NCBI RefSeq assembly: GCF_026262505.1
Contig: NC_067208.1
Coordinates: 9,557,962 to 9,621,961 of the forward strand
Source of the DNA: Trichomonas vaginalis G3
Taxonomy: Eukaryota; Parabasalia; Trichomonadida; Trichomonadidae
Length of the DNA stretch: 64,000 nucleotides
Direction of reading: 5' to 3'
A program made the position numbers and the translations under genes. How positions within the stretch are numbered: position 1 is the first letter of the stretch; the number at the start of each line of letters is the position of its first letter. The notes under the pieces were generated by a model, which was not told the origin of the DNA, ran no database searches, and saw nothing but the letters and a program-made list of their open reading frames with translations. Shown piece after piece: positions 10,401 through 20,025 of the stretch.

Positions 10401-10868
10401 TTGGTATTAAATTATACTGAAGAACTATATGTTTTGCATGATAATGTTATCAAAATAAATGGTAATACAATTATTCAATACAATGGCTCTAATTGGCTCA
10501 AAATTTTTCACCAAAATACAAAGTTCTGTTATTTTGATAGTATCTCTCAAGCTCGATATTCCAAAGACGAGAATTGTTATTCAATCATAAAAACAATTAA
10601 TGACAAATATCGCTTGAGTGAAAATGATGAACTATTTTATTCCTTCCTTCTTGAATATCCACAAATTCCACAATACATATACTTTCATCAATCCACATTT
10701 AATTCTGATACTGCAGAATCATATAAACTCATTACTTCAAATGGAACATGGCCCCATTTTGGAGGATTACGTCATTATAACAAAGATATCCTTTTTTCCG
10801 GAGATGATCAGCCCAATTATTGGAATTATCCTGTTGGAGTCAAAAGTAAAGCTTATTATCCATTATTG
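10401..10868 (+). pseudogene. VFHxN subfamily A fragment without start codon or C terminus
   Basis: The frame opens right after a stop with VLNYTEELYVLHDN and has no ATG in the family position. It continues through WLKIFHQNTKFCYFDS, FYSFLLEYPQIPQYIYF and FGGLRHY to NYWNYPVGVKSKAYYPLLPF. There it is joined, at about 10868, to an inverted second copy of the same family (10866-11072). Both ends are therefore broken. Confidence 0.6.
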
Positions 10869-11072
10869 CCATTCGTCAACTTCGCGAAGAATGGAATAAC
10901 AATTTTTATTAAGTGAGTAATTTGCTTTATCTTTACTGTCAAAATAACAAAATTTTGTATTTTGATGGAAAACTTTTAACCATATTTTCCCATTATCCCC
11001 ATTAAAATATTCATATCCAAATTTCTTCCTAATATTGCTATGCAATACATATGAATCATTTGTATAATTCAA
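10866..11072 (-). pseudogene. VFHxN subfamily A fragment (first 67 codons)
   Basis: The minus strand reads NYTNDSYVLHSNIRKKFGYE, WLKVFHQNTKFCYFDSKDK and CYSILREVDE, then runs straight into the inverted fragment at 10401-10868. The codon at the family start position is TTG, not ATG. Confidence 0.6.
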
Positions 11073-11289
11073 TTTATTTTAAATGGAAAAATAGCCCATT
11101 AAGAATGAAAATGCTATTAAATGTATCAAAATTGCTATCAATTGAAAGGTTACATTGTCTATAAACTTGTACAATATTAGGAAATCTACAGTAATACCAT
11201 GAAGAGTATGAAACTTGCAAGGTATGTAAAATAATGTAAAGCAGATTTACAATAAAAGTGACAAAATAAACAAACAAAAATATTCATGA

Positions 11290-12133
11290 ATTGAATTCCT
11301 TAAGATTAAAAATTTAATATCATGTAACCATTTTATTGGTATTTCATCTCTCGCAAATGGAGGTGCGATATACATTAATAAATCTATGTATTCAATTGAA
11401 CTTTTTACTTCGAGCTTCTCTAAATGTTTTTCCCTTTTAGAAGGAGGAGCCGTATATATTCTTGAGGACCCTGTTGATTTTAAAAATAATTTATTTTGCG
11501 AATGTTTTTCAATTTTAATGAAAGATGGATATCATGGGAATGCTATTTATTGTCGCAATTCTCAAGCCAATGTTTCCGATTCTTCATTTCGTTTATGCGG
11601 ACCTGACGCAAACCACAAAAGTGACGGTTGTATTTATTTGAATCATAACATTATGATGTGTTCTGAAAATAATGGAACAAATAACTATGGAATAGGTGGG
11701 GCGGGGCTTTTTTTCTATTTTCAATTCGGTTATTGGAACATATGTAAAATTTTGTCAGGTTTATAAGTGTTTTGACTATTTTTATATTGAATTTGTATCT
11801 TCTTCTTTTTCATCTATTTTATGTAATTTCATTGATGCAACCAATCAAATGTATTTCTTTTGGGTGAGTGATGCAAAAGCAACATTTGAAAATTGTGTTT
11901 TTATTGATTCAACTGGAAAAGAAATCCAAGGTGGTGGGCAATACGAATTTAAGAATTGTTTCTCAAACAAGAAATTATATAATATGAATGTTGATTCAAT
12001 GCAACCAATTATTGAAATTGTTTTTCAAGTTAACTTGTGTGATAATAAAAATTTCTCTTATAATTGCCATTCAGAATTTGTATTTGGTAAATCTAATTTA
12101 TTGATATTTCTTCTTCTAATTATGCCAATTTAA
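11290..12133 (+). pseudogene. Beta-helix (PMP-like) protein, 5' truncated and frameshifted
   Basis: The frame opens after TGA at 11287 without an ATG. It carries ANGGAIYINKS, EGGAVYILED, GNAIYCRNS and DGCIYLNHN, a classic PMP-like spacing of GGAxY turns. A frameshift occurs in the G/T homopolymer cluster near 11697-11712. The second frame carries FENCVFIDS and QYEFKNCFSN and ends in a hydrophobic stretch (LLIFLLLIMPI) that would be a C-terminal membrane segment. The degraded inverted relative is at 8340-8890. The frameshift may be a sequencing error. The missing 5' end appears real. Confidence 0.5.
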
Positions 12134-12389
12134 AACAAAAATCAATAATAAAATCCCTTCAACTAATATTATAGCCCAAAGTGATTTTTTTCTAAACTTT
12201 ATATAAAATGTAATAAAAATGGCACAAGTAGTATAATTATTCTATGAGATTCTCACAATTTCATATCACACTTTACATCTTTTGTCCAGTGGTTTAATAA
12301 GAAATGGTGATGAGATGTTAGAAAATATAAATATTTGAAAGTGTTTGTATATTTGGTTAGAAATGACAATACATCAATATCAGACAATA

Positions 12390-13052
12390 TTAGTTTATTG
12401 AATCAACCAAACTAAATATAAAAATATTAATTATGTTTCCAAATTGCGGAAAATAGAATTTACAAATAGAACATCCTGACATTAGAAATTCAAATGAATT
12501 AATAATTTTTAAATCACTTATTTGCATCCAAAGATCGATGATTTGGACATTTTTTGATCCAGCAGGCATTAATGGAAAGTATTCTTTGTTAATAACTCCA
12601 ATTGGATAATGCCAATTCTCGCCATTGTTGAATCCAACATAAAGTGAACAATTCATTAAAACTGAATCCAATTTGTGTAAACCTCCAAAAGCAATCCATG
12701 ATCCTTGTTTTGTAATATTAAGATATCCATTGGGTTTAGGATTGGATGTGGTAAAAAGTTCTGTTTGTATGAATTCGATGTATTCTGGAATTTGTGGATA
12801 TTCAAGAAGAAATGAATAATATTTTTGTGAACTTTTAGAGATTAAAAACTTTTGGTCAACTTCACGAAGAATGGAATAACAATTTTTATTAAGTGAGTAA
12901 TTCGCTTTAGCTCTACTGTCAAAATAACAAAACTTTGTGTTTTGATGGAAAACTTTTAACCATATTTCCCCATTATCTTCATTAAAATATTCATATCCAA
13001 ATTTCTTTCTAATATTTCTATGCAATACATATGAATCATTTGTATAATCCAA
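12390..13052 (-). pseudogene. VFHxN subfamily A, full-length body but TTG where ATG is expected
   Basis: The 220-codon frame is nearly complete: DYTNDSYVLHRNIRKKFGYE, WLKVFHQNTKFCYFDS, KYYSFLLEYPQIPEYIEF, FGGLHKL, NWHYPIG, LWMQISDLKIIN and a hydrophobic C-terminal stretch ending DSIN, as in the gene at 3349-4008. The only defect seen is the first codon, TTG at the position of the family ATG, as in the fragment at 11072. It is either a pseudogene or starts at a downstream Met. It abuts another fragment of the same family directly upstream. Confidence 0.5.
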
Positions 13053-13299
13053 TTTTTATAAATAAGTATTCTTCATTATTTTCTGATATTCGATTTCTTT
13101 CATCAATATTTCTGATTATAGAATAACAATTTTTATCTTTTGAATAACTTGCATGCTCCATATTATCAAAATAACAAAATTTTGTATTTTGATGAAAGAT
13201 TTTCATCCAATAAGAGCCATTATAATATATGATATTGTACCCATTTATTTGAATTACATTATCGTGTAATATATATGGCTCATTAGTAATATTTATCAC
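13053..13299 (-). pseudogene. VFHxN subfamily A fragment fused upstream of 12390-13052
   Basis: The minus-strand frame reads INITNEPYILHDNVIQINGY, WMKIFHQNTKFCYFDN and CYSIIRNIDERNRISENNEE, then breaks about 10 bases before the next family copy begins. It has no ATG at the family position (GTG there, stop two codons earlier). This is a head-to-tail junction of two family members. Confidence 0.6.
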
Positions 13300-13588
13300 T
13301 CTAGGTTAAATTGAAATCTTAAAATGTCAGTTTTCTAATAATAAAATTAATAAACGTGACATTTTTTAATTCATTATATAAATATCATTAATTGCGTGAT
13401 CTGCCCATTAAATATATTGAAAAATATATAAAATTAATAGTGTGAGACCGAATATATCATTAAATATCATAAAATGAACGGAACAACAAATTATCATAAA
13501 GTTATATATAAAAATAGTTTTATTAGATTATCACCAACACACTTTGTGTGCAAACATCATATAAAATTTTAGTTAAATTAACAAATCT
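13300..13588. other. AT-rich host sequence up to the assembly gap
   Basis: No gene or repeat was seen. It is host flank. The true left end of Maverick element 1 must lie inside the following gap. Confidence 0.5.
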
Positions 13589-13688
13589 NNNNNNNNNNNN
13601 NNNNNNNNNNNNNNNNNNNNNNNNNNNNNNNNNNNNNNNNNNNNNNNNNNNNNNNNNNNNNNNNNNNNNNNNNNNNNNNNNNNNNNNN
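13589..13688. other. 100-N assembly gap
   Basis: Exactly 100 N bases, the usual placeholder for a gap of unknown size. By comparison with element 2 (32741-36074) it should hide about 3.3 kb of element 1: the left terminal repeat, the terminal gene, three small genes and the packaging ATPase. Confidence 0.95.
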
Positions 13689-13952
13689 GTTCTTAAATGA
13701 AGGCTTTTCACCTTTGAGAGCATAAACTCTATAACTTTCTGCATACTTTATGTTTGAACCTCCTGAGCCATCATTGACATAAATTTTTATAGGCTTCCAC
13801 CCTTTGTTCATGTTCCTGCTTCTTCCCTTAGCTCTTTTGTTCAGTAGTTCTACATCTTTATACACAGCTCCTGTCTCAGTGAATTCAACAATATTTTCAT
13901 TCGTTAGCTTTACATTCAAACCCTTGTCGAGTATATTGTTCATTTCATACAT
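13689..13952 (-). CDS. Maverick gene a, unknown protein (cut by gap)
   Basis: This is the first part of a small protein beginning MYEMNNILDKGLNVKLTNEN and continuing through GWKPIKIYVNDGSGG and KYAESYRVYALKGEKPSFKN, where the gap starts. The element 2 copy (35938-36337) shows the complete gene at about 130 codons. It is divergent from the gene at 13978 across a 25-bp intergenic region. Function unknown. An internal ATG three codons later (13943) is an alternative start. Confidence 0.6.
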
Positions 13953-13977
13953 ATAAAAGGTTTTTATTCTATATGAA

Positions 13978-14592
13978 ATGAGAAGCAAATCCATCTTAGC
14001 TGGTGCCGTTAATGTTCCAATTGAACCAACATCAAATGTTGACTCACGAACGACAAACAATATTGTCATAAAGAACTATAGTTCAGAGTGTTTGAAAGAA
14101 AAAGAACCAGAGCTGAAATCCGTGAATTTAAACACAGCTTCAAACGCTAACGCTACATCAGATGTTAAGTTAGAGTATCCACCACTGGACCAAATTCTTT
14201 CAAGAGAAGCCAACGACAACCCTTACACAAATGTTCAAACAAATCCTTCAGATAACGTAGACCATTACCTTCTTCAGTTATACCAAACAATTTTACTCAA
14301 AGACGATAAGAAGCTTTTGACAAATCTTATAAGTAAGAACCAAATAATTCTAACAAAGGAGGACCTTGAAAATGTTATCTCACGAATAACAGGGAAACAA
14401 TGTGTCATTGACTATCTCGACCCTGAAATCGAATGCTGTGGTCAAACTCCACTATTCATGAAAATAGGTAACATCCGCATCATTGAAACACCAGGAACTA
14501 CAGGAGTTGAGTTTAAGTATAAATATTCGAACGAGTATACAAAACTTTCAACAGAATATAAACTTTGCTTGAAATATGTTTTAGTAAATTAA
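13978..14592 (+). CDS. Maverick gene b, conserved protein of unknown function
   Basis: This 204-residue protein starts MRSKSILAGAVNVPIEP and is intact and almost identical in element 2 (36363-36977). The N-terminal 85 residues are Ser/Thr/Asn-rich and probably disordered. The C-terminal part (from about 90) is predicted helical and contains CVIDYLDPEIECCGQ. I see no protease triad or other known motif. Upstream is TTTTTATTCTATATGAA, the promoter-like motif shared by many genes of the element. Its stop overlaps the stop of the convergent gene c in this copy. A virion component is plausible from its position among capsid genes, but unproven. Confidence 0.75.
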   Translation: MRSKSILAGAVNVPIEPTSNVDSRTTNNIVIKNYSSECLKEKEPELKSVNLNTASNANATSDVKLEYPPLDQILSREANDNPYTNVQTNPSDNVDHYLLQLYQTILLKDDKKLLTNLISKNQIILTKEDLENVISRITGKQCVIDYLDPEIECCGQTPLFMKIGNIRIIETPGTTGVEFKYKYSNEYTKLSTEYKLCLKYVLVN

Positions 14593-14857
14593 AGCAATTT
14601 GTAATATCTGTCCAAAACTTCTTCAACAGTATCGAACTCATCTTCATAATGCAAACCTAATCTTATTGACTTGGTGCAGTTTTCACTAACACAATATAGC
14701 GCTTTGCGCTCGGCGCCTTTGACGCCTTTTTCTGTTCTCTTGACTGCATAACTAACTCATTTGTTTCATCAAACAGCAACAACCAAAGTTCATGACCTAA
14801 TACATAACATTCATACTTTATATTTTTAGCTCTGAGTTCTCTTGTAAGCTGTTGCAT
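14589..14857 (-). CDS. Maverick gene c, small protein with in-frame hairpin insert
   Basis: Starts MQQLTRELRAKNIKYECYVL and overlaps the 3' end of gene d by 40 bases in another frame. Compared with the 80-codon copy in element 2 (37028-37270), this copy has a 30-bp GC-rich insert near 14699-14728 made of two small hairpins (AGCGC-TTT-GCGCT and GGCG..CGCC). That is exactly ten codons. It also lacks one T at about 14747, which breaks the frame. With the T in place, the protein would run on to CENCTKS-like sequence and stop at 14589. The T loss looks like an error or recent decay. Function unknown. Confidence 0.6.
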
Positions 14858-15578
14858 TTAATATTTTCTAAAAAGTCAACTTCAACAGTCATTCGCACTG
14901 GTGCCTTCAGTTCTACAGGCTCTCCTTGAAAGTCAACAAGTCTGAATTGCATGTCTTTCAAATTATGAGGACTAATGCGAACCCATTTACCTAAATGAGT
15001 TGCTATGACAGGAACGTTTGGAATGAACATTGAATTGACTGCATAACAGAAGGATTTATATTCTACTGAACCTTTACTATTAACTCCTGAAATACCTGTG
15101 ACATTAGCTATTTTTGACTCAACGTACAAACAATTACCATAACATACGTATGGAACAGATTTCATCTCAATCGTTTTGTCAACACTTTTCAAAGGAAATG
15201 TCATATGGTATGCTCCCAAAGAAGTTGTACTCTATGACTCATTCTTGGTATCTTGAACTCTTTCTTGCTACTGAACTTCAATGTTCCCTCAGAAGAGAGT
15301 TCGACATCTATGTTGTCAATAGTTTCTTCATTTATGAGAGTATCTCTGACTCCAGCAATTTTATCTATTCTGTACTCGGCTCTGTTAGGAAATGTTAAAA
15401 CTTCTTTTGTCATCTATTTCAACTCTATGAAATCTGTTTCATCTGTTATGACAAAAGTTGCGATAGTATTGAAGTCAACAACTCTGAAAGCAAGCGCTTC
15501 ATTCTGAAGACCTAAGTTTGTTTGTAGCTTTACTGTCCCGTATTCGTTTGGGTCTGTACTTTGCAAATAGAACAACAT
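14818..15578 (-). CDS. Maverick gene d, jelly-roll-like minor capsid (penton) candidate, frameshifted
   Basis: The intact copy in element 2 (37231-38007) has 258 residues. Here the frame is broken near 15215 (AGAAG versus AAAGAAG) and near 15415. Conserved parts are ALAFRVVDFNTIATFVITDE near the N terminus, MSHRVQLL, FPLKSVDKTIEMKSVPYVCY, LYVESKIANVTGI and the end KDMQFRLVDFQGEPVELKAP. Alternating hydrophobic strands and the closing f-RLVDxxGxPVxL pattern are typical of capsid-associated jelly-roll proteins of Polinton-like viruses, so a penton or minor capsid role is inferred. The segment around 15250-15420 differs strongly from element 2, unlike the rest. It is divergent from the fibre gene with 17 bases between the ATGs. 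Confidence 0.5.
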
Positions 15579-15595
15579 TTTATTCTCATTAAAAT
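15579..15595. promoter_or_regulatory. Compact bidirectional promoter between capsid-like and fibre genes
   Basis: Only 17 bases separate the two divergent ATGs (minus at 15578, plus at 15596). The plus strand reads TATTCTCATTAAAAT, which contains TCATT, a fit to the trichomonad initiator TCA(C/T)(T/A). It is identical in element 2 (38008-38024). Confidence 0.5.
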
Positions 15596-18500
15596 ATGAC
15601 TATTGCTGCATATGCGTATGAAACAAATGAAGCAAGAAGAGCACATGAACTAGTAAACGAAAACTCAACTTTAACCATTGAAGGCAATGATTTAGTCATT
15701 GACGATGGAAAAACTAAAAAAGTCATTGATTTCGATACTTTTAACACTTATGACCCATTCATTACAACAAGCAAGGTTCCCATCATAAATGATGGAACGG
15801 TGCAATATATAAATTCTACAGTAGATGCCTCATTAGTGAAAGTATTAAATGTTCTCATTGAATTGTTAAAGAGCTTTCGATTTGACGACAACATTAAATG
15901 CCTAAAGAATTTAGTCATGAATGAGAAACAAATTCTCGGCGTTGCTGGTAGCAGTAATGATGTACACCTTATGACATTAGAATATTATAACGAACATAAA
16001 GATGAACTGAAAGGAGAGAAGGGTGACACCGGACCTCAAGGACCACAAGGAATACAAGGAATACAAGGAATACAAGGAATACAAGGACCTCAAGGCGAAA
16101 ACGGTTTGGATGGAAAGGATGGAAAGGATGGAAAAACTGCTAAATCATGGATATGGGACCTTATAAATACTGGTTTAACAGCTGCTTCATATGGAGTTCT
16201 TCAATACCAAATCGGAAAGATATGGGCGGTACTTGGTGAAGAAGTTTTAAATGACGTTAAAAATGCTTTGAACTTCATTTCAAATGGTTCGGATACTATT
16301 AAAACTTTATCTGGTTGGATGCAAGAAACAAGGAGTCAAATAGATACTGTAAGACGTATAGCAAACAATGCACGTACGGGATTGGATACTTTACGACAAG
16401 CACAAAATACACTAAAGGAAGCAAATGATATTCTTGGCTCAGTATCAGACATGCATGAAGATTGGCTTAAAGGTATTGACAAATCTTTAAAAAATCACAG
16501 TCAGTCTATTGCTGACTACAAGAAAAGTATAGATTTTTTACATAGTGCTATGGACGTACATGATGGAAGCATAAGGAACTTACTTAATGCTAACAATAAC
16601 TTACCAGGAACTATTAAAGCATTTATAAAGTCCTTTGTAAAACCCGGTGCTCTAACATTTAGGTCTTTGAGAGCAAGAGCATTGAAGTCAAGAGATGCAG
16701 AAACTCCAACAGAACCTACAGAAGGAACTGAAACAACAGAAACTCCAAAAGAACCACCAAAACCAACAGCTAATGAAATATTGTTCGAATATTTTCCAAG
16801 GTACTCTGTTCTCATTGCATACATTCAAGAAATACTTAAGAAAGCAGACTTGACTTTAGGAGATGATGAAAGTTCTGTATATCTTTCGTTCCAGTTTCAA
16901 ATAGCAGAACTTTTGAGACAGATATGCTTAATGTATGACAACATCTCTGATTTCACAAGATATGATGACGACCATGACCCCGAACATGGTGAAGAAGAAG
17001 TTTTACAAACATCCATTAAGACAGGAAAGGTTTTAACTCAAAGTCTCATTATTGACACCAAAGATGGCGAAGTGGACGTTCTTCAAGAGCTGAAGAAAAA
17101 TACTTCTTCGGGAGGTGGTGGTAGGCATGAACTTGAAATAAATGAGATAGAAGAGAAATTAGCCGAAAAAGCAGATAAAGAACATAAACACAATATCTCC
17201 GATATAAATGAACTTCAAGCTACATTAAATAGTAAAGCGGACAAAAATGAACTTGACGCAATGAACAAAGTTTTGAAATCTCATAAACACAACATCTCCG
17301 ATATAAATGAACTTCAAGCTACATTAAATAGTAAAGCGGACAAGAACCATGTTCATTATATAACTTCAGACGAACAGATTATAACGGACTACCATGGATA
17401 TTTAACACGAAGTGATGAAGCGAAGACAAAAAATGTTAATGAAAGAAGATATAAATACATTCGTGCTAAAGGTTATGACATAAGCTGTACTGTACAGTAT
17501 GATGTAGCTAAAGCACCAGAAGCATTTGGTTATACCGGTGAAATTTATGCCTCTACTTTCAATGTTAACGGTGTATTAGTTGAACCAAGATTTATGTTAA
17601 GAGTTAAGGCAAAAATAACGTTTGAAGATGCTATTAAAAGTAAAGCTGACAAAGTTGAACTCGAAGCAACGAACAAAGTTTTGAAATCTCATAAACACAA
17701 CATCTCCGATATAAATGAACTTCAAGCTACATTAGACAGTAAAGCTGACAAGAACCATACACATAAATCCTTCACTACTGTTAGAGCAGACGACATAATA
17801 TTGAACTTTGACCTTGGTTCAAGTGCACCATTAGAAAATCCAAGTACAAGCGTAAAAGATACTCTTAACAGTTTAGATAAGAGTTGCAGGAACATTGAAA
17901 GTCATGCCAGAAACTTTGAAGCATATGAACTACCGCAATGTTAGATAAGAAAGCAGACAAAACTTATGTAGATGAAGAACTAACAAAGAAATTTTCGAAA
18001 CCAGATACAATGACATTTACAACAGAAATTATAAATGGTGAACCAGCAACTCCATTTGAATTTGTTAGAGGTCTTCAACCAGATACTTTTGAATTTTTCT
18101 TGGATAATTCTATTGAACTAACATTACATTATAAAAGTGGAACAAATGCAACATTTCATCCGGGAGATACATTCCAAATGGTATTTAATGACATAAGTTC
18201 TTTAGAATATGTTTATAGAGTTATGAGCATATATGATTTAATATATCCTATAGGAGCTGTTTATACGTCTATGAATCCAATAAATCCAAACACTTTATTT
18301 GGTGGTAGATGGTATGAAATAGTTGACAGTTTTCCATTCTACACTAATACTCAGTCAATGAAGATGGGAGGTTCAAAGAAAATAGGTATTGAAAACCTTC
18401 CTTCACATATGCATAGGTTCAGTGGAAGAACATCTGTGGAAGGAAACCATTCACATTCAATAACAAAAAGAGGTTATACAAATCTTGCAGCGGGTTCGGA

Positions 18501-18681
18501 TAGACAGGGAATGCATAGATATGATATCACAACTGACCCCAAAGATGTTAGCACAGGTATTTTCTGTGGAACTGCAGGAAATCATACACATGTTGTAGCT
18601 GGTATTACAGACCCAGCAGGTAATGGAAAAGATTATATGCCTCCTTATATAACAATGCACGCTTGGATACGAGTTGGTTAA
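15596..18681 (+). CDS. Collagen-like fibre protein with phage tail-collar tip (one frameshift)
   Basis: A trimeric attachment-fibre candidate of about 1,028 codons. Residues 1-139 form an N-terminal anchor domain. Gly-X-Y repeats follow from about residue 140 (13 triplets such as GDTGPQGPQGIQG), then a Trp-containing helix and long coiled regions with a Pro/Thr/Glu hinge. Repeated modules of HKHNISDINELQATLNSKAD come next. The tip has YPIGAVYTSMNPINP, WYEIVD and His-rich SHMHRF, GNHSHS and GNHTHV, typical of phage tail-collar or short tail fibre ends. A single missing A near 17936 breaks the frame (first part stops at 17944, second is open from 17938). Element 2 has the A. Its role would be host recognition by virus-like particles, by analogy. 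Confidence 0.8.
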
Positions 18682-18700
18682 AATCTTTAACTTTACATAA

Positions 18701-19786
18701 ATGAGCTTGAAAGAAGTATTCGAACAACATCCATGGAGGTCATTTAAGAAATTCAATGAAGCTGCAAAGAGTTGGGGATTTACTAACAGAGCTGAAGTGA
18801 AAAGGTTCTTTGACAAAAATGTTGTACATCAAACAAAAATAAACCCTTACGACTACTTTTTACCAATTTACTCCAACACTCCTGACGCATACCAATTTGA
18901 CACTCTCATTCAAAGCAGAAAAGGAGGACATAAACCATTCCTCATCTTCATAAATGTTAACACTCGTAAAGCATATGCATATCCAATGAAAAATAAAGGA
19001 ACTCGTGAAGTGTTAAGAGTTTTACAAAAGTTTGTAGCAGAACATAACCCAAGTACTTTAACATCAGACCAAGACAGTGCATACCTCAGCAATGAAATCA
19101 CAGAATTTCTCATTAAGCATAACATAACTCACTACACTACTGAAGACCATAACCATAACATACTCGGCATCATAAACCGCTTCATAAGAACGCTCAGAGA
19201 TTTAAATCAAGAGCGAGACTTTACCGAAGAAACAATGAAACATTTTCTCGAAGTATATAATTCCTCAACACATTCTACAACAGGACATACACCAAATTCA
19301 ATGACACAACAACAAGAAGAAAAGTATATACAAAAGAAACGAAGCCAAACACAAAATATCAGAAATTCAACACAATTTACCCTCATTCCTGGTACAAAAG
19401 TTCGTGTAGTTCTTGACGACAAACCGTTGACAAAGAAACGTTTAAGGTTAAGTAGAAACTATTATATCGTAGACTCTACACAAGGTAATGGATATCTTAT
19501 AAAAGCTGCTGACGACTCCATAGCATTTTACCCTCGACATAAGTTAGTTGAAAGTAGTAATGGCAAACTTGCTGAAACCATTGACGAAGCAAAGCGAGGA
19601 GTGGTTATTGAAATACTTGGCTACAACATAAACGATGACACTTATAAAGTAAGATATGAAGGAGGTGTTGAAGATGTTATACCATCTAAGAACTTGAGAG
19701 AGTCAAAGCCAACACATCTGGGACCATTAGAGCGGGAGTACTGGAAAGACAAAAATATGCCAGAAAGAATAAGAAAATTCTTCTAA
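18701..19786 (+). CDS. Retroviral-type integrase of the Maverick
   Basis: This 361-residue integrase inserts the element and makes the short target duplications. The core has D67 (YQFDTL) and D123 (TSDQDSAYLS). At the position 35 residues later, where the catalytic Glu is expected, it reads GIINRFIRTLRDL with Asn159. The rest matches the Maverick c-integrase plan well. The C terminus (about 270-361) contains GYNINDDTYKVRYEGGVEDV, an SH3/chromo-like targeting domain, and ends PERIRKFF. This copy is full length and open. The element 2 copy has a stop at codon 9 and is truncated. Whether Asn159 is tolerated or marks a dead enzyme is open. E149 is a poor alternative because its spacing is wrong. 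Confidence 0.88.
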   Translation: MSLKEVFEQHPWRSFKKFNEAAKSWGFTNRAEVKRFFDKNVVHQTKINPYDYFLPIYSNTPDAYQFDTLIQSRKGGHKPFLIFINVNTRKAYAYPMKNKGTREVLRVLQKFVAEHNPSTLTSDQDSAYLSNEITEFLIKHNITHYTTEDHNHNILGIINRFIRTLRDLNQERDFTEETMKHFLEVYNSSTHSTTGHTPNSMTQQQEEKYIQKKRSQTQNIRNSTQFTLIPGTKVRVVLDDKPLTKKRLRLSRNYYIVDSTQGNGYLIKAADDSIAFYPRHKLVESSNGKLAETIDEAKRGVVIEILGYNINDDTYKVRYEGGVEDVIPSKNLRESKPTHLGPLEREYWKDKNMPERIRKFF

Positions 19787-19861
19787 ACTTTTTCATTAGA
19801 TGTAAATCAGACATGAATGAGAACAGTCATGATATCATTAATGGTACCATTTATTTACACC

Positions 19862-19922
19862 AAAAAATAATGTTTATGTTAGAATGTTAGATCTAACACG
19901 TTTTCTAACCACTTTTCTAACA
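19862..19922 (+). repeat. Left arm of a 61-bp inverted repeat flanking the 20026 gene
   Basis: AAAAATAATGTTTATGTTAG at the left edge, continuing through GTTAGATCTAACACGTTTTC, is matched in inverse at 20971-21031 with only about two differences. It includes the palindrome TTAGATCTAA. The two arms enclose one gene and its promoter. Confidence 0.8.
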
Positions 19923-20025
19923 TGGTCTAAAACTCTCGAAAATCATGAATTTTTGACATTTCCTTATGAAAGAAAAATAACGCTAATTTTTTTCTAAGAA
20001 AAATTTTTATCTTGTATGTAAAGAT

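Noticed and set aside
16516-16824. Minus-strand frames inside the fibre, polymerase and repeat-protein genes
   Set aside because: They are shadows of the strongly supported plus-strand genes and have no independent conservation signal.
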